Shown here: in pieces, positions 50,530 to 59,446 of the stretch
Numbering within the stretch: position 1 is the first letter of the stretch
Layout: the number at the start of each line of letters is the position of its first letter
Assembly (NCBI RefSeq): GCF_025127995.1
Contig: NZ_JAHLYP010000019.1
Span: 1 to 64,000, forward strand
Reading direction: 5' to 3'
Source: Synechococcus sp. CS-1332
GTDB taxonomy: Bacteria; Cyanobacteriota; Cyanobacteriia; PCC-6307; Cyanobiaceae
Length of the DNA stretch: 64,000 nucleotides
Position numbers and translations under genes: made by a program
Notes under the pieces: model-generated
What the model was told of the DNA's origin: nothing
The model's input: only the letters and a program-made list of their open reading frames with translations
Databases searched by the model: none

Positions 50530-51321
50530 CTAGTTGAGGCGGGAGGAACTGCTGGGTGAAGTGAGCAGGAGTCCGGCGCTGGTGCTTCCTGTGGCCTCCT
50601 CACTCAGTTCGGGAAGGGTGTCGAGGCTGAATCTGTACCCTTGTTGCCGCATCGTTTCGATGGCACCCCCCTCGCCGAGGCCGGCTTGCTCGAGCTTGCG
50701 GCGCAGGGTGAGGACCTGGGTATCGACAGAACGGGGCCCGCCACTGAAGGGAGGCCAGGCCATGCGCAGCAGTTCCTGGCGGCTGCGCACCACGCCGGGA
50801 GGCATCAGCAGGGCACAGAGCAGGGCGAATTCCCGGGGGCTGAGTTCCACCGGCTGGTCGCGCAGGGTCACCTGGCGCAGCAGCAGGTGCACTTCCAGCG
50901 GGCCGACGCAGACCCGCTCCTGAAGGCCGCTGCCACTGCGACGCAGCAGGGTGCGGCAACGGGCCGCCAGCTCCTCGAGACCGAAGGGCTTGCGCAGCAC
51001 GTCGTCAGCTCCGGCATCCAGCAGAGCCACCACGGGCTCGGAGCCAGCACGGGCCGTGAGCACCATCACCTGGCAATGCAGCTGGGCCGCCAGCCGCAGC
51101 GCCGAGGTTTCCTCGAGGAGCTCGGCGCTCACCAGAAGGTCGGGCGATTGCTCCTGGCAGATCTCGAGAGCTTCACGGGCCGTGGCCACCGCCGCAGCCA
51201 GATGGCCGTCCTGGCGGAGGCGCTGGGCCAGCACCGTGCGAAGGGTCGCGTGGGGGTCGACCACGAGCACCCTGCGTGGGGTACCTCCGGGGTCGGTCAG
51301 TATGTCCTGGGCCACGGCCAT
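50530..51321 (-). CDS. OmpR-family response regulator with degenerate receiver
   Basis: 263 residues. The receiver has VLVVDPHATLRTVLAQRLRQ, LTARAG, GADDVLRKPFGLEELAARCR (Lys111), but the segment SPDLLVSAELLEE gives Ala66 where a phospho-acceptor Asp is expected in PDLxxxD, and the acidic pair after beta-1 is D-P rather than D-D. The DNA-binding domain is normal: PVELSPREFALLCALLMPPG, RSRQELLRMAWPPFSGGPRS, VDTQVLTLRRKLEQAGLG, TMRQQGYRFSL. This looks like a receiver that no longer depends on phosphorylation. It is divergent from the small gene at 51525. Confidence 0.88.
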   Translation of the reverse strand: MAVAQDILTDPGGTPRRVLVVDPHATLRTVLAQRLRQDGHLAAAVATAREALEICQEQSPDLLVSAELLEETSALRLAAQLHCQVMVLTARAGSEPVVALLDAGADDVLRKPFGLEELAARCRTLLRRSGSGLQERVCVGPLEVHLLLRQVTLRDQPVELSPREFALLCALLMPPGVVRSRQELLRMAWPPFSGGPRSVDTQVLTLRRKLEQAGLGEGGAIETMRQQGYRFSLDTLPELSEEATGSTSAGLLLTSPSSSSRLN

Positions 51322-51524
51322 CTCCTCGGCATCACGATGAAATCAGAAGCGGAAGTGCCGGCAGCCGATTAAGTGAGCCAACGCTAACTGGGAATGTGCG
51401 TGGACGCCGGTGACGGGCGATGCCTTGTCAACTGTCTGCTCCCGAAAGGCGGTCGCGGCACGGCAGGATGGGACCATCTGCCGGCTCTCGCCGCCACAAG
51501 GACGCCAGGGGCCTGACCCCAGCC

Positions 51525-51791
51525 ATGACAGCACTTCAACATCCCGACGCGATCCGCCACTTCCAGTCCCTGTGCGATGCCTGCCAGGACCTTTCCGATC
51601 GTCATCACGGACCCTCCGAGCTGCGGCTGTACGCGGATGGTTACCTGCATGCATTACGCCGCACGGCCGTGCTGGACCACCACTCCCAGCGGCGGCTCGA
51701 GGAACTGATCGACCGCTGGATCCAGGACCCATCCAGCTTCATGGGGCCCGACGGCCAACCCCAGCTGCTCATGGAGACAAGCCGCTACTGA
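51525..51791 (+). CDS. Small conserved cyanobacterial protein (DUF6761-like)
   Basis: 88 residues from ATG 51525. MTALQHPDAIRHFQSLCDAC begins it, then SELRLYADGYLHALRRTAVL and a charged helix ending LMETSRY. I associate this pattern with the cyanobacterial DUF6761 family, from memory. All-helical, no signal. It is divergent from the response regulator, with about 200 bases between, and is followed by the converging glutaredoxin gene. Confidence 0.72.
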   Translation: MTALQHPDAIRHFQSLCDACQDLSDRHHGPSELRLYADGYLHALRRTAVLDHHSQRRLEELIDRWIQDPSSFMGPDGQPQLLMETSRY

Positions 51792-51824
51792 GTGGTTCGT
51801 TGGGCCGGGCAGGCCAATCCTGGC

Positions 51825-52148
51825 CTAGGAAGCCAGGACCACTTCCAGCTTCTCGCGCAGTTCACCGCTGTTGTACATCTCGATCAGGATGTCGGAGCCG
51901 CCGAGAAACTCCCCTTTCACGTACACCTGGGGGATCGTGGGCCAGTCGGAGAACTCCTTGATTCCCTGGCGGATCTCCGAGTCGGAGAGCACATCAAAGG
52001 TCTCGAAGGGCACACCCAGTGACTGCAGGATCTGGACCACATTGTTGGAGAACCCACACTGCGGCATCAGCTTGTTGCCCTTCATGAAAACCACGACCGG
52101 ACTGGTCGTGATCAGGTCGTCGATGCGTTGACGGGTGCTGGCGTCCAT
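51825..52148 (-). CDS. grxD: Monothiol glutaredoxin (Grx4/GrxD type)
   Basis: 107 residues. CGFS active site in KLMPQCGFSNNVVQILQSLG, GSH-binding GVPFETFDVLSDSEIRQGIK and FSDWPTIPQVYVKGEFLGGS (cis-Pro and GG). Monothiol Grx of this class binds a 2Fe-2S cluster with glutathione and hands clusters on or takes part in iron sensing. It lies behind bolA on the same strand, 23 bases away, forming the well-known Grx4-BolA pair, which can bind a shared cluster. Confidence 0.95.
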   Translation of the reverse strand: MDASTRQRIDDLITTSPVVVFMKGNKLMPQCGFSNNVVQILQSLGVPFETFDVLSDSEIRQGIKEFSDWPTIPQVYVKGEFLGGSDILIEMYNSGELREKLEVVLAS

Positions 52149-52171
52149 GGTGACGAAATCGGGAAAGAACT

Positions 52172-52405
52172 TCAGGAGGGAAGGGAGGTCTGCACAGCCA
52201 GGGCATGGATGGCCTCGCTGGCCAGTTCGCTGCGCAGGGCGCCGTAGACAAGCTGGTGCTGACGCACCCGGTTAAGGCCGGCGAAAGCGCCGGACACCAC
52301 CTTGACCTGGAGGTGGTCGCCACCACCGGTGAGATCCTCCACCTCCACGGCGGCATCGGGAAGCGCGCGACGGATGGCGTCCTTGACCTGCTCCGGTTGC
52401 ACCAT
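52172..52405 (-). CDS. bolA: BolA-family protein
   Basis: 77 residues. [20 protein letters not shown], then [20 protein letters not shown] with the GGG-D-H loop, and [20 protein letters not shown] with the conserved R-x2-H-Q-x-V-Y. BolA binds monothiol glutaredoxins and helps in iron-sulfur handling. The H in the loop and in HQLVY are likely cluster ligands with Grx. It is just upstream of the glutaredoxin gene, and behind the secreted-protein gene. Confidence 0.95.
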   Translation of the reverse strand: MVQPEQVKDAIRRALPDAAVEVEDLTGGGDHLQVKVVSGAFAGLNRVRQHQLVYGALRSELASEAIHALAVQTSLPS

Positions 52406-52452
52406 GGTCGCGGGGATCGGGGGGATGAAGGGAAGCTGGAATCTAAGGACGA

Positions 52453-53028
52453 TCAGCCACCGGTGGACGATCCAGGCGCGGTGTAGGGGGTGACAACGAA
52501 ACCCAGTTCCACCAGTTGCTGGTAAGCCTTGCGACCACCCTCGTTGGTGGGGGTCATGATCTTGACCACCTCCACCAGCAGGGGAATGGCCACCTCCGGC
52601 TGGTTCTGGCGGCGGAACAGGGCCGCCAGCCTCAGGTTGGTCTCGGCCAGCAGTGTCAGGGCCTCCCGCCCCTTGTCATCCATCTCCCTGGGGATGCGGG
52701 CATCAAGGCCGCGGAAGGAACCGCTCAGATCGCGGTAGAAGCCCAGCAGACGCCGGCTGGCATCCCGGGCCAGGTCGTAGAGGCGCCGCCCTTCGGCCAG
52801 GTTGCCGCTGGCCACCGCCGCGTCACCGCGTGCAAGCAGGGTCTTCACCGAGGACAGGTTGAGATCGGTGCCGGCGGGTTGCACCGTCTGGGGTGTGGCC
52901 TGGGCCCGCGCCGGGGGCTGGAGAAGCGGCTGTGCCAGGGCGAACAGGGCAAGGACGCCTCCGCAGACCCCGGCGAAGCCCGATGGTCGAGCGGATCGAA
53001 GGGAAGGAATGGCGGAAGGCCTGATCAC
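52453..53028 (-). CDS. Secreted helical protein of unknown function
   Basis: 191 residues. Signal peptide [20 protein letters not shown] followed by PPARAQA. The mature part is helical with TPR-like pairs ([60 protein letters not shown]), so it may be a periplasmic or lumenal scaffold. The end TAPGSSTGG is loose. It is 47 bases before bolA on the same strand and 29 bases behind the PlsC gene. No function assigned. Confidence 0.75.
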   Translation of the reverse strand: MIRPSAIPSLRSARPSGFAGVCGGVLALFALAQPLLQPPARAQATPQTVQPAGTDLNLSSVKTLLARGDAAVASGNLAEGRRLYDLARDASRRLLGFYRDLSGSFRGLDARIPREMDDKGREALTLLAETNLRLAALFRRQNQPEVAIPLLVEVVKIMTPTNEGGRKAYQQLVELGFVVTPYTAPGSSTGG

Positions 53029-53057
53029 GTCGGCGCCTGATGGGTAACGGCGGAACT

Positions 53058-53789
53058 TTACGGGGAGCCGATCGGACGGCCCACCACGGCTCGGGCCGCT
53101 TGCTCGGCCGACTCCATCGCGGCGGCGACTTCAGCTCCGAAGGCCAGGGCCGCCTGACGACCCTGGCCCGCCGCCCGCAAGGGGGCCCCGAAACACACGG
53201 CACCTTCATCTCCCGGGCGAGGATCGGCGTGGCCGTAGGCGATGCCCACTGGCACCACCGGCACATCCACACCCTGGCTGGCGGCCAGCAGGGCCAGGCG
53301 GGCGAGCCCCTGGTGCAGCCGGATGGGGCCGTCCTCGCGCCGGATGCGGCCCTCGGGAAACACGACCAATTGCTGGCCTGCGGCCAGCAATTCCACGGAG
53401 AATCGCAGGCTGGCCAGGGTGGGGCGACCCTGATCGACAGGGAAACAGCCGAGCCGATGCAGGAACCAGCCCTGCAATCCCTTCATTTCGTCCGCTGTCA
53501 CCATGAAGCGACAATCTCTGCCACTGACACGGCGCCCGGCGGCCCAGGGCAGCATCAGGGCATCCCAGCGGGCCCGGTGGGTGGGGGCCAGCAGCACCGC
53601 CCCATCCGTGGGCAGATTCTCCCGATCGAGCACCCTCAGCGCGCCGAAATAGCCCTTCAGGACCAGGTCAATGGTGACCACCATCGCCAGCGGCGACAGC
53701 CAGGGGCTGATGCCATTGCAAAGCGAACTTTCCCGCGAGCTGATCGCCGGAGAAAGGCCTGATCCGGGGGGCGTCTGCGCCGCCAACAC
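53058..53789 (-). CDS. plsC: 1-acyl-glycerol-3-phosphate acyltransferase family protein (PlsC-like)
   Basis: 243 residues (GTG start at 53789). The acyltransferase block is TDGAVLLAPTHRARWDALML with H-x4-D (motif I), then FPVDQGRPTLASLRFSVELL and QQLVVFPEGRIRREDGPIRL (motif III, FPEG-R), and VPVVPVGIAY (motif IV). It transfers an acyl chain to a lysophospholipid or related alcohol. Start could be later: the family region begins near MVVTIDLVLKGYFGALRVLD. The gene is divergent from pdxJ. Confidence 0.9.
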   Translation of the reverse strand: MLAAQTPPGSGLSPAISSRESSLCNGISPWLSPLAMVVTIDLVLKGYFGALRVLDRENLPTDGAVLLAPTHRARWDALMLPWAAGRRVSGRDCRFMVTADEMKGLQGWFLHRLGCFPVDQGRPTLASLRFSVELLAAGQQLVVFPEGRIRREDGPIRLHQGLARLALLAASQGVDVPVVPVGIAYGHADPRPGDEGAVCFGAPLRAAGQGRQAALAFGAEVAAAMESAEQAARAVVGRPIGSP

Positions 53790-53929
53790 TCTTGATTCAG
53801 CAAAACATCGAAATCGAAACTAAGGGCTGAATCCCCCTGCTGCAGGGCCTAGGCAGGCAGTTGGCCCTGCGGCCGCGGCCCCGACGACCGATACGGTTCG
53901 GTCAGGATTGCTCCAACCACCTGCCGCCC

Positions 53930-54679
53930 ATGGCCAGCCTCGGGGTCAACATCGACCACATCGCCAACGTGCGGCAGGCCCGCCGCACCGTGGAGCCCGA
54001 TCCGGTGCGCTGCGCCCTGCTGGCCGAGCTGGGTGGCGCCGACGGCATCACCGTGCACCTGCGGGAGGACCGCCGTCATATCCAGGACAGGGACGTGGAG
54101 CTGCTGCGGGCCACCGTGCGCACCCGTCTCAACCTGGAGATGGCCGCCACCGCGGAGATGGAGGCGATCGCCCTGCGCCTCCGCCCCGACATGGTCACCC
54201 TGGTACCGGAACGCCGCGAGGAGGTGACCACCGAGGGGGGCCTGGACGTGGCCGGACAGATGGAGGGCCTCGCTCCTTTGGTGGGGCGCCTGATGGGTGC
54301 AGGAATCGGCGTCAGCCTGTTCGTCGACCCCGACGATGCTCAGCTGGAGGCCTCCCGCAGCTGCGGGGCCCGCTGGGTGGAGCTCCACACCGGTGCCTAC
54401 GCGGAGGCCGCCTGGGAGCAGCAGCCGTTCCAGTTAGCCCGGATCAGCGAAGCCACCGCCATCGCCCGGGGCCTCGGCCTGCGGGTGAACGCCGGGCACG
54501 GGCTCACCTATCACAACGTCGAGCCGATCGCCGCGATCGAGGCCATGGAGGAGCTCAACATCGGCCACACGATCGTGGCCCGTGCCCTGGCCGTCGGGCT
54601 CCAGGAGGCGGTGCGGCAGATGCGGGCGCTGGTGCAGAATCCCCGCCGCGACCCGCTGTTCGGCGACCGCCAGCCCTGA
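53930..54679 (+). CDS. pdxJ: Pyridoxine 5'-phosphate synthase PdxJ
   Basis: 249 residues. [60 protein letters not shown] (catalytic Glu/His sites), [20 protein letters not shown], and [20 protein letters not shown] are the PdxJ hallmarks. It condenses 1-deoxyxylulose 5-phosphate with 3-amino-2-oxopropyl phosphate to make PNP in the de novo B6 route. ATG at 53930 is the start. Ycf54 follows, 13 bases away. Confidence 0.96.
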   Translation: MASLGVNIDHIANVRQARRTVEPDPVRCALLAELGGADGITVHLREDRRHIQDRDVELLRATVRTRLNLEMAATAEMEAIALRLRPDMVTLVPERREEVTTEGGLDVAGQMEGLAPLVGRLMGAGIGVSLFVDPDDAQLEASRSCGARWVELHTGAYAEAAWEQQPFQLARISEATAIARGLGLRVNAGHGLTYHNVEPIAAIEAMEELNIGHTIVARALAVGLQEAVRQMRALVQNPRRDPLFGDRQP

Positions 54680-54692
54680 GGCCCCTCCCTCC

Positions 54693-55013
54693 ATGACCCG
54701 CTACCACTTCGTCGCCGCCAGCCGCGCCTTCCTGCTCGAGGAGGAACCCCTGGAGGAGGTGCTGCGCGAACGCGTGCGCAACTACGCCGAGAAGGACAAA
54801 ACCATCGACTTCTGGCTCCTGGAACGGCCCTCCTTCCTGGAGGCGCCCGAGCTGGCCGCCACCGTGGCCTCCGTGCCCCGGCCCGCGGCGGCGATGTTGT
54901 CCACCGACGAGAAATTCATCACCTTCATGAAGCTGCGCCTGGAGTTCGTGGCCCAAGGCAGCTTCGAGGCTCCGAGCAGCGCCATCCCCGACCCTCTGGC
55001 CACCCTGGCCTGA
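54693..55013 (+). CDS. ycf54: Ycf54 (Mg-protoporphyrin cyclase accessory protein)
   Basis: 106 residues from the ATG at 54693: MTRYHFVAASRAFLLEEEPL then EEVLRERVRNYAEKDKTIDF and AAAMLSTDEKFITFMKLRLE, ending EAPSSAIPDPLATLA. This is the Ycf54 family (DUF2488), conserved in cyanobacteria and plastids. It associates with the AcsF (CycI) oxidative cyclase and is needed for normal chlorophyll synthesis at the Mg-protoporphyrin IX monomethyl ester cyclisation. No membrane segment. It follows pdxJ closely and converges on the gene at 55027. Confidence 0.95.
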   Translation: MTRYHFVAASRAFLLEEEPLEEVLRERVRNYAEKDKTIDFWLLERPSFLEAPELAATVASVPRPAAAMLSTDEKFITFMKLRLEFVAQGSFEAPSSAIPDPLATLA

Positions 55014-55026
55014 ACAGCACAGCCCC

Positions 55027-55368
55027 TCAGAACAGACCCAGGAAGCGGCGCCTGGGCTCGTCGTCCGTTGATCCCTCCTTGGTGGGCTTGCCCTGGCCGC
55101 CGTCCTGCTGGTAGCGGGGCTTGCTGTCGCCGATGGTCAGGGGCGCTTCCTTGTTTTTCCACCAGATCCAGTCGCGGATCGGCGGTGTGTTCTCCAGTTC
55201 CCAGCGGGTCAGGCCCAGACCCAGCCGGGAGGAGGCATTCAGCAGCACATCCAGCATGGCCTCGCCATCACCGCAGCGGGCCAGGGCCTCATTGGTGCGT
55301 TTGGCCCCGTCCAGCGCCTTCACCAGGGCATTGACGCGCTGCGTGACCGGCAGATCCTTCAGGTCCAT
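55027..55368 (-). CDS. Unrecognised 113-residue protein
   Basis: Start MDLKDLPVTQRVNALVKALD. Helical N-terminal half (RTNEALARCGDGEAMLDVLL NASSRLGLG), then TRWELENTPPIRDWIWWKNK and a charged, disordered tail (DGGQGKPTKEGSTDDEPRRR). The first part could be read as a short Nif11-like helical domain, but I am not confident. It converges on ycf54, 14 bases from its stop. No function is given. Confidence 0.7.
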   Translation of the reverse strand: MDLKDLPVTQRVNALVKALDGAKRTNEALARCGDGEAMLDVLLNASSRLGLGLTRWELENTPPIRDWIWWKNKEAPLTIGDSKPRYQQDGGQGKPTKEGSTDDEPRRRFLGLF

Positions 55369-55479
55369 CGCCCGTTACCTCCGTGGGCGCACCGTATCAG
55401 CGCTGAAGCCCTGCCAGAGCCGGCGGGGGTGACAGAAGCCCACCTCAAGGGCAACACTGAGGAGGAAGCTTCCTTCTTG

Positions 55480-56154
55480 ATGACGTTCCCGGTCCAACGT
55501 CCACCGCGCCACTGGGTCATCGGGGACGTCCATGGCTGCGCGGAAGCTCTCCAACAGTTGGTGGCCCAGCTTCCCCCCGGCGACCGGCTGGTGTTCTGCG
55601 GCGACGTGATCAACCGCGGGGCCCGCATTGAGGCCGCCATGGAGTTGGTCTGGGACATGGTGCGCCGCAATCGGGCGGTGTGGCTGAAGGGCAACCATGA
55701 ACGGGATCTGGTCACCCGGCTCGACCTGGGCCTTACGCCCACCAGCCACCCGGAACTGAACGGCAACGACACCTACCGCCAGCTGGGAGCGGCCCGCTGC
55801 CGGCTCTGGCGCGACCGGCTCGCCCATCTGCCCCTCGCCTACTGGGGCCAAGGCTGGGTGGCCACCCATGCCGGCTTCAATCCGCGCACCTGGCAGCCCG
55901 ACCTCAACGTCCGACTGGCCTTCTGGCAGGCCTACGACAACCGCTTCGGCGAGGTGATCGTCGGCCACACCCCCGGGCCCGGCCTGCGCAGACTTGGATC
56001 GATCGTCCTGCTCGACACCGGTGCCTGCTACGGCGGTGACCTCACGGCCTATTGCCCCGAAACCCAGGAGACCCGACGGGTCAGCGGTCTACCTGCGACA
56101 AGCAAAAACTTGCCCGCCCTCGTTCATGGCTCAGCCTTGAGCTGCGTCCTCTGA
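55480..56154 (+). CDS. Calcineurin-like metallophosphoesterase
   Basis: 224 residues from the ATG at 55480; a GTG at 55429 gives a longer form with a weak N-terminal extension. Motifs: HWVIGDVHGCAEALQQL (GDVHG), LVFCGDVINRGARIEA (GDVINRG for the usual GDxVDRG), WLKGNHERDLV (GNHE), and VGHTPGPGLRRLG (GHT). This set is of the PPP/ApaH-like group; the enzyme could be a Ser/Thr phosphatase or diadenosine-polyphosphate hydrolase. Active-site metals are two divalent ions bound by Asp, His and Asn. The gene ends just before recC. Confidence 0.9.
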   Translation: MTFPVQRPPRHWVIGDVHGCAEALQQLVAQLPPGDRLVFCGDVINRGARIEAAMELVWDMVRRNRAVWLKGNHERDLVTRLDLGLTPTSHPELNGNDTYRQLGAARCRLWRDRLAHLPLAYWGQGWVATHAGFNPRTWQPDLNVRLAFWQAYDNRFGEVIVGHTPGPGLRRLGSIVLLDTGACYGGDLTAYCPETQETRRVSGLPATSKNLPALVHGSALSCVL

Positions 56155-56164
56155 GCCCGGCCCC

Positions 56165-59100
56165 TTGCTGACGGTCTTTCGCAGCAACCGGGCGGAACTG
56201 CTGGCGCGCGTGCTGGCCACCCAGCTGCGCTTGCAGCCCCCCGATCCTTTCGAGCAGGTGCAGGTGGTGGTGAACACCTGGCCCACCAGCCGCTGGCTCG
56301 GGGAGCAGCTGGCCGAGCACCTGGGCGGTATCGCCGCCAACCTGCGCTTTCCCTTCCCGGGCAGCCATCTGCGCCAGCTGGTGGACCAGTTGCTGGCCCC
56401 GGCGGCGACGAATCCAGAGGAGGGATCTGCCGATCCTTGGCGCGCCGACCAGCTGGTCTGGCCCCTGCTCGGCCAGCTGCCGGCGGTGGCCGCCGCTCCG
56501 GAAGGGGGGCCGCTGCGCCGCTGGCTGGCTGAAAGGAGCGGCGGCGACCAGCTGGAACTGGGCCACTGGCAGCTGGGCCGCGCCATCGCCGATGCCTTCG
56601 ATGACTACGCCCTTTATCGGCCGGAGCTGCTGGGCGCCTGGGAGGCGGGGCAGGCGATCGATGCCAGCGGCCAGCCCCTGCCGGCAAACCAGCGCTGGCA
56701 GCCGCTGCTGTACCGCTCCCTGCTCCAGGAGCTGGGCCAGGAACCGTTCGGATGCCGGGTCCAGGAGCTGGTCAGGAGGCTGCGCCGCGGCGAGCTCGCC
56801 GAGGAGGCCCGCGGCACCCCCCTGCGCCTTTTCGGCCTCAGCAGCATGGCCCCGATCCAGGTGCAGCTGCTCCAGGCCCTGAGCCTGCATCGGCCGGTGG
56901 ACCTCTACCTGCTCACCCCCTGCCGAGATCTCTGGCAACGCTGCGGCGAGCGTCGTCGCCAGCTCAGTGATGCCCTGGCCCTGCGCCAGCCACTGGAGGC
57001 CGCCTGGCTGCTGAAGGCTCCGGGTCTGGACGCCCGCTTCGGACGCCTGGGGGGGGAGTTTCAGCAGCTGCTGGAGGGCACCGGTGAGGCCCAGCTGGGG
57101 GAAGAGCAGGAGAAGGACCTCTTCTTCGCTCCGGCCAGCGGCACCGGGCCGGCATCCCTGCTGGCCCAGCTGCAGGAGCAGCTGGCTGACGCCAGCCGGA
57201 TTCCCCTTCTGCAGGTGGATCCGCAGGATCGCTCCCTGGAGTTCCATGCCTGCCCTGGCCGGCTGCGGCAGGTGCAGATCGTGCGCGACCGCCTGCTGCA
57301 GTTGCTGGCGGCCGACCCCAGCCTCGAACCACGCGACATCCTGGTGATGACGCCGGACATCAACGGCTTCGCCCCCCTGGTGGCCTCGGTGTTCGGCGAT
57401 CGCCACGCCACGGGGGTGGACCTCCCCTGGCGACTGACCGACCGCAGCCAGGAGGAGGGGGCAGGAATCGGCAGCACGTTGCTGCTGCTGCTGGAGCTGG
57501 CCGGCACCCGCCTCACCGCCTCCGGTCTGGAGACCCTGTTGGGTTGTGGACCCCTGCTGGAACGCTTCGGCCTCGAGGCCAGGGAGGCGGCCCGCCTGGT
57601 GGAGGCCCTGCAGGAGGTGGGCTTCCGCTGGGGTCTCGACGGCCAGGAGAAGGAGGGCGCCTGCCATAGCCTGACCTGGGCGATCGACCGGCTGCTGCTT
57701 GGCCTGGTGCTGCCCGCCGGTGTGGGCCTGGCGCCGGGGGACACGGCCCCCTGGGAGGGGGGCGTGCCCCTGGAGCTGAGCGGACGCTGGCTGCATCTGC
57801 TCGGCCGTCTGCGCCACTGGCTGGGGGAGCTGCGCCGCGGCGGTGCTGTGACGGTCTGGGTGGAACGGCTGCGGCGGCTGATCGGCGATGTCTTCGATGA
57901 TGGGGGCGAGGCCTCCGGCGAACTGCCGGACCTGATGGGGGCGATCGACGCCTGGCAAACCGCCGCCGGCAGCTCTCCGCTGAGCCTCGAAGCCCCGGTG
58001 GTGGCGGCCGTGCTGCGGGAGCTGCTTGGGGCCGAAAGCGGCCGCTTCGGCCATCGCAGCGGCGCCCTGACGATCAGCGCCCTCGAACCGATGCGGGCCA
58101 TCCCCTACCGGGTGATCGTGCTCATGGGGCTGGAGGCGGGCCTGTTCCCCCGTCCGGGCGACCGTCCCGCCTTCCACCTGATGGAAAGCCAGCGCCAGCT
58201 CGGCGATCCCCACCCCGCCGACCAGGATCGCTACGTCCTGATGGAAGCCCTGCTCTCTGCCCGGGACCACCTGCTGCTCAGCTGGAGCTGCCGCGACGAC
58301 CGGACCGGCGCCGCGCTGCCCCCCTCCGGACCGGTGGGTCAATGGTTGCAATGGCTGGCCGGCCAGCTGGACCCTGAAGCCATGGGGCGCCTGCTGGTGG
58401 TGCACGCCGCCAACCCCCTCGACCGGCGGAACTTCCTGCCCGCCGCCGGACGGGAGGCCCCCAGCTGCGACCGGCGGCTGCTGGAGGCGGTGCGCCGCCT
58501 GAGCGGCGATCCACCGCCACCAACCACTCCGCTGCTGGGCGGACCGAGCCCCCTGGAAGCCACCACCGACACCGACACCGACGCCTTCAGCGACCTGCGG
58601 GACTGGCTGGCGGCCCCCCAGAAGCACTGGCTGAACTCCCTGGGCCTGCGGCCCGGTGAGTGGGAGAAGCGGATCGACGACCTCGAGGCCCTCGCCCTCG
58701 GGGAACGGGAGCGTTCCGCCCTGCTGCGGGGGAGGCTGCAGCGCAGCGACGGCGATCCCGGCAGCGAGGGCCCAGGCACGGCTGAGGACTGGCTCGAATG
58801 GCACCGCGGGCAGGGTCTGCTGCCCCCCAGAGCCGCCGGAGGCCTGGAAGCGGGCCTCCTGCAACGGCGCTGGTCGAGCCTGGCGAACAGCCTCGAGCGC
58901 CTCGGCCCGCCGCAGCAGCTCGCCCACCACTGGGGGCCCTGGCAGGCCCCGATCCCCTGGCGCGGCGAGGCGGTCGTGCTGGTGCACACAGCCCAGGCCC
59001 GCGTCGGCCACCGGCTGGAGCTCTGGCTGCAGTTGTTGCTCGCCGCCGCCGCGGGCGGGCAGCCGCGCCGGGGCGTGCTGATCGCCCGCGACGGCGACGT

Positions 59101-59446
59101 GTTCGCCCCGGCCCTGGAGCTGATGGCGCCGGCACCCCAGGCGGCACGGGACGAGCTCGAACGGTTGGCCGGCCTGCAGCGGGACTGGCGGAGCCGCGGC
59201 TGGCCGGTGCCCCCGGAAACGGCCTGGAGCTACGTGGTGGCCGAGCGGAAGCGGCAGGGCCAGGGGCGGCTCAAGGCCGCCGGCACCTGGGAAGGTTCCG
59301 GCTTCCACAGCGGTGAGCGGGAACGGGCCGAGATGGAGGCCTGCTTCGGCGCCCGCCTGCCAGCGGAAGCCCTGCTGACACCGGAGGTCCTGGAGCTGGC
59401 CAGCGCTCTGTTCTCCCCCCTGCTGGCGGCGGAGGTGGAGCCATGA
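56165..59446 (+). CDS. recC: RecC subunit of exodeoxyribonuclease V
   Basis: 1093 residues with TTG as start (56165). The N-terminus (LTVFRSNRAELLARVLATQL) and the stretch VQVVVNTWPTSRWLGEQLAE match RecC, and LRLFGLSSMAPIQVQLLQAL and FMTPDINGFAPLVASVFGDR (VMTPDINGFAPL) belong to its helicase-like fold. RecC holds the Chi-recognition domain of the RecBCD complex and has no working helicase site. The stop overlaps the recB start by four bases (ATGA). Together with recB and recD it repairs double-strand breaks. Confidence 0.93.
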   Translation: MLTVFRSNRAELLARVLATQLRLQPPDPFEQVQVVVNTWPTSRWLGEQLAEHLGGIAANLRFPFPGSHLRQLVDQLLAPAATNPEEGSADPWRADQLVWPLLGQLPAVAAAPEGGPLRRWLAERSGGDQLELGHWQLGRAIADAFDDYALYRPELLGAWEAGQAIDASGQPLPANQRWQPLLYRSLLQELGQEPFGCRVQELVRRLRRGELAEEARGTPLRLFGLSSMAPIQVQLLQALSLHRPVDLYLLTPCRDLWQRCGERRRQLSDALALRQPLEAAWLLKAPGLDARFGRLGGEFQQLLEGTGEAQLGEEQEKDLFFAPASGTGPASLLAQLQEQLADASRIPLLQVDPQDRSLEFHACPGRLRQVQIVRDRLLQLLAADPSLEPRDILVMTPDINGFAPLVASVFGDRHATGVDLPWRLTDRSQEEGAGIGSTLLLLLELAGTRLTASGLETLLGCGPLLERFGLEAREAARLVEALQEVGFRWGLDGQEKEGACHSLTWAIDRLLLGLVLPAGVGLAPGDTAPWEGGVPLELSGRWLHLLGRLRHWLGELRRGGAVTVWVERLRRLIGDVFDDGGEASGELPDLMGAIDAWQTAAGSSPLSLEAPVVAAVLRELLGAESGRFGHRSGALTISALEPMRAIPYRVIVLMGLEAGLFPRPGDRPAFHLMESQRQLGDPHPADQDRYVLMEALLSARDHLLLSWSCRDDRTGAALPPSGPVGQWLQWLAGQLDPEAMGRLLVVHAANPLDRRNFLPAAGREAPSCDRRLLEAVRRLSGDPPPPTTPLLGGPSPLEATTDTDTDAFSDLRDWLAAPQKHWLNSLGLRPGEWEKRIDDLEALALGERERSALLRGRLQRSDGDPGSEGPGTAEDWLEWHRGQGLLPPRAAGGLEAGLLQRRWSSLANSLERLGPPQQLAHHWGPWQAPIPWRGEAVVLVHTAQARVGHRLELWLQLLLAAAAGGQPRRGVLIARDGDVFAPALELMAPAPQAARDELERLAGLQRDWRSRGWPVPPETAWSYVVAERKRQGQGRLKAAGTWEGSGFHSGERERAEMEACFGARLPAEALLTPEVLELASALFSPLLAAEVEP

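Noticed and set aside
56081-59308. 1075-codon minus-strand frame opposite recC
   Set aside because: Antisense shadow of RecC; Gln/Gly/Ala-rich, no recognisable fold.
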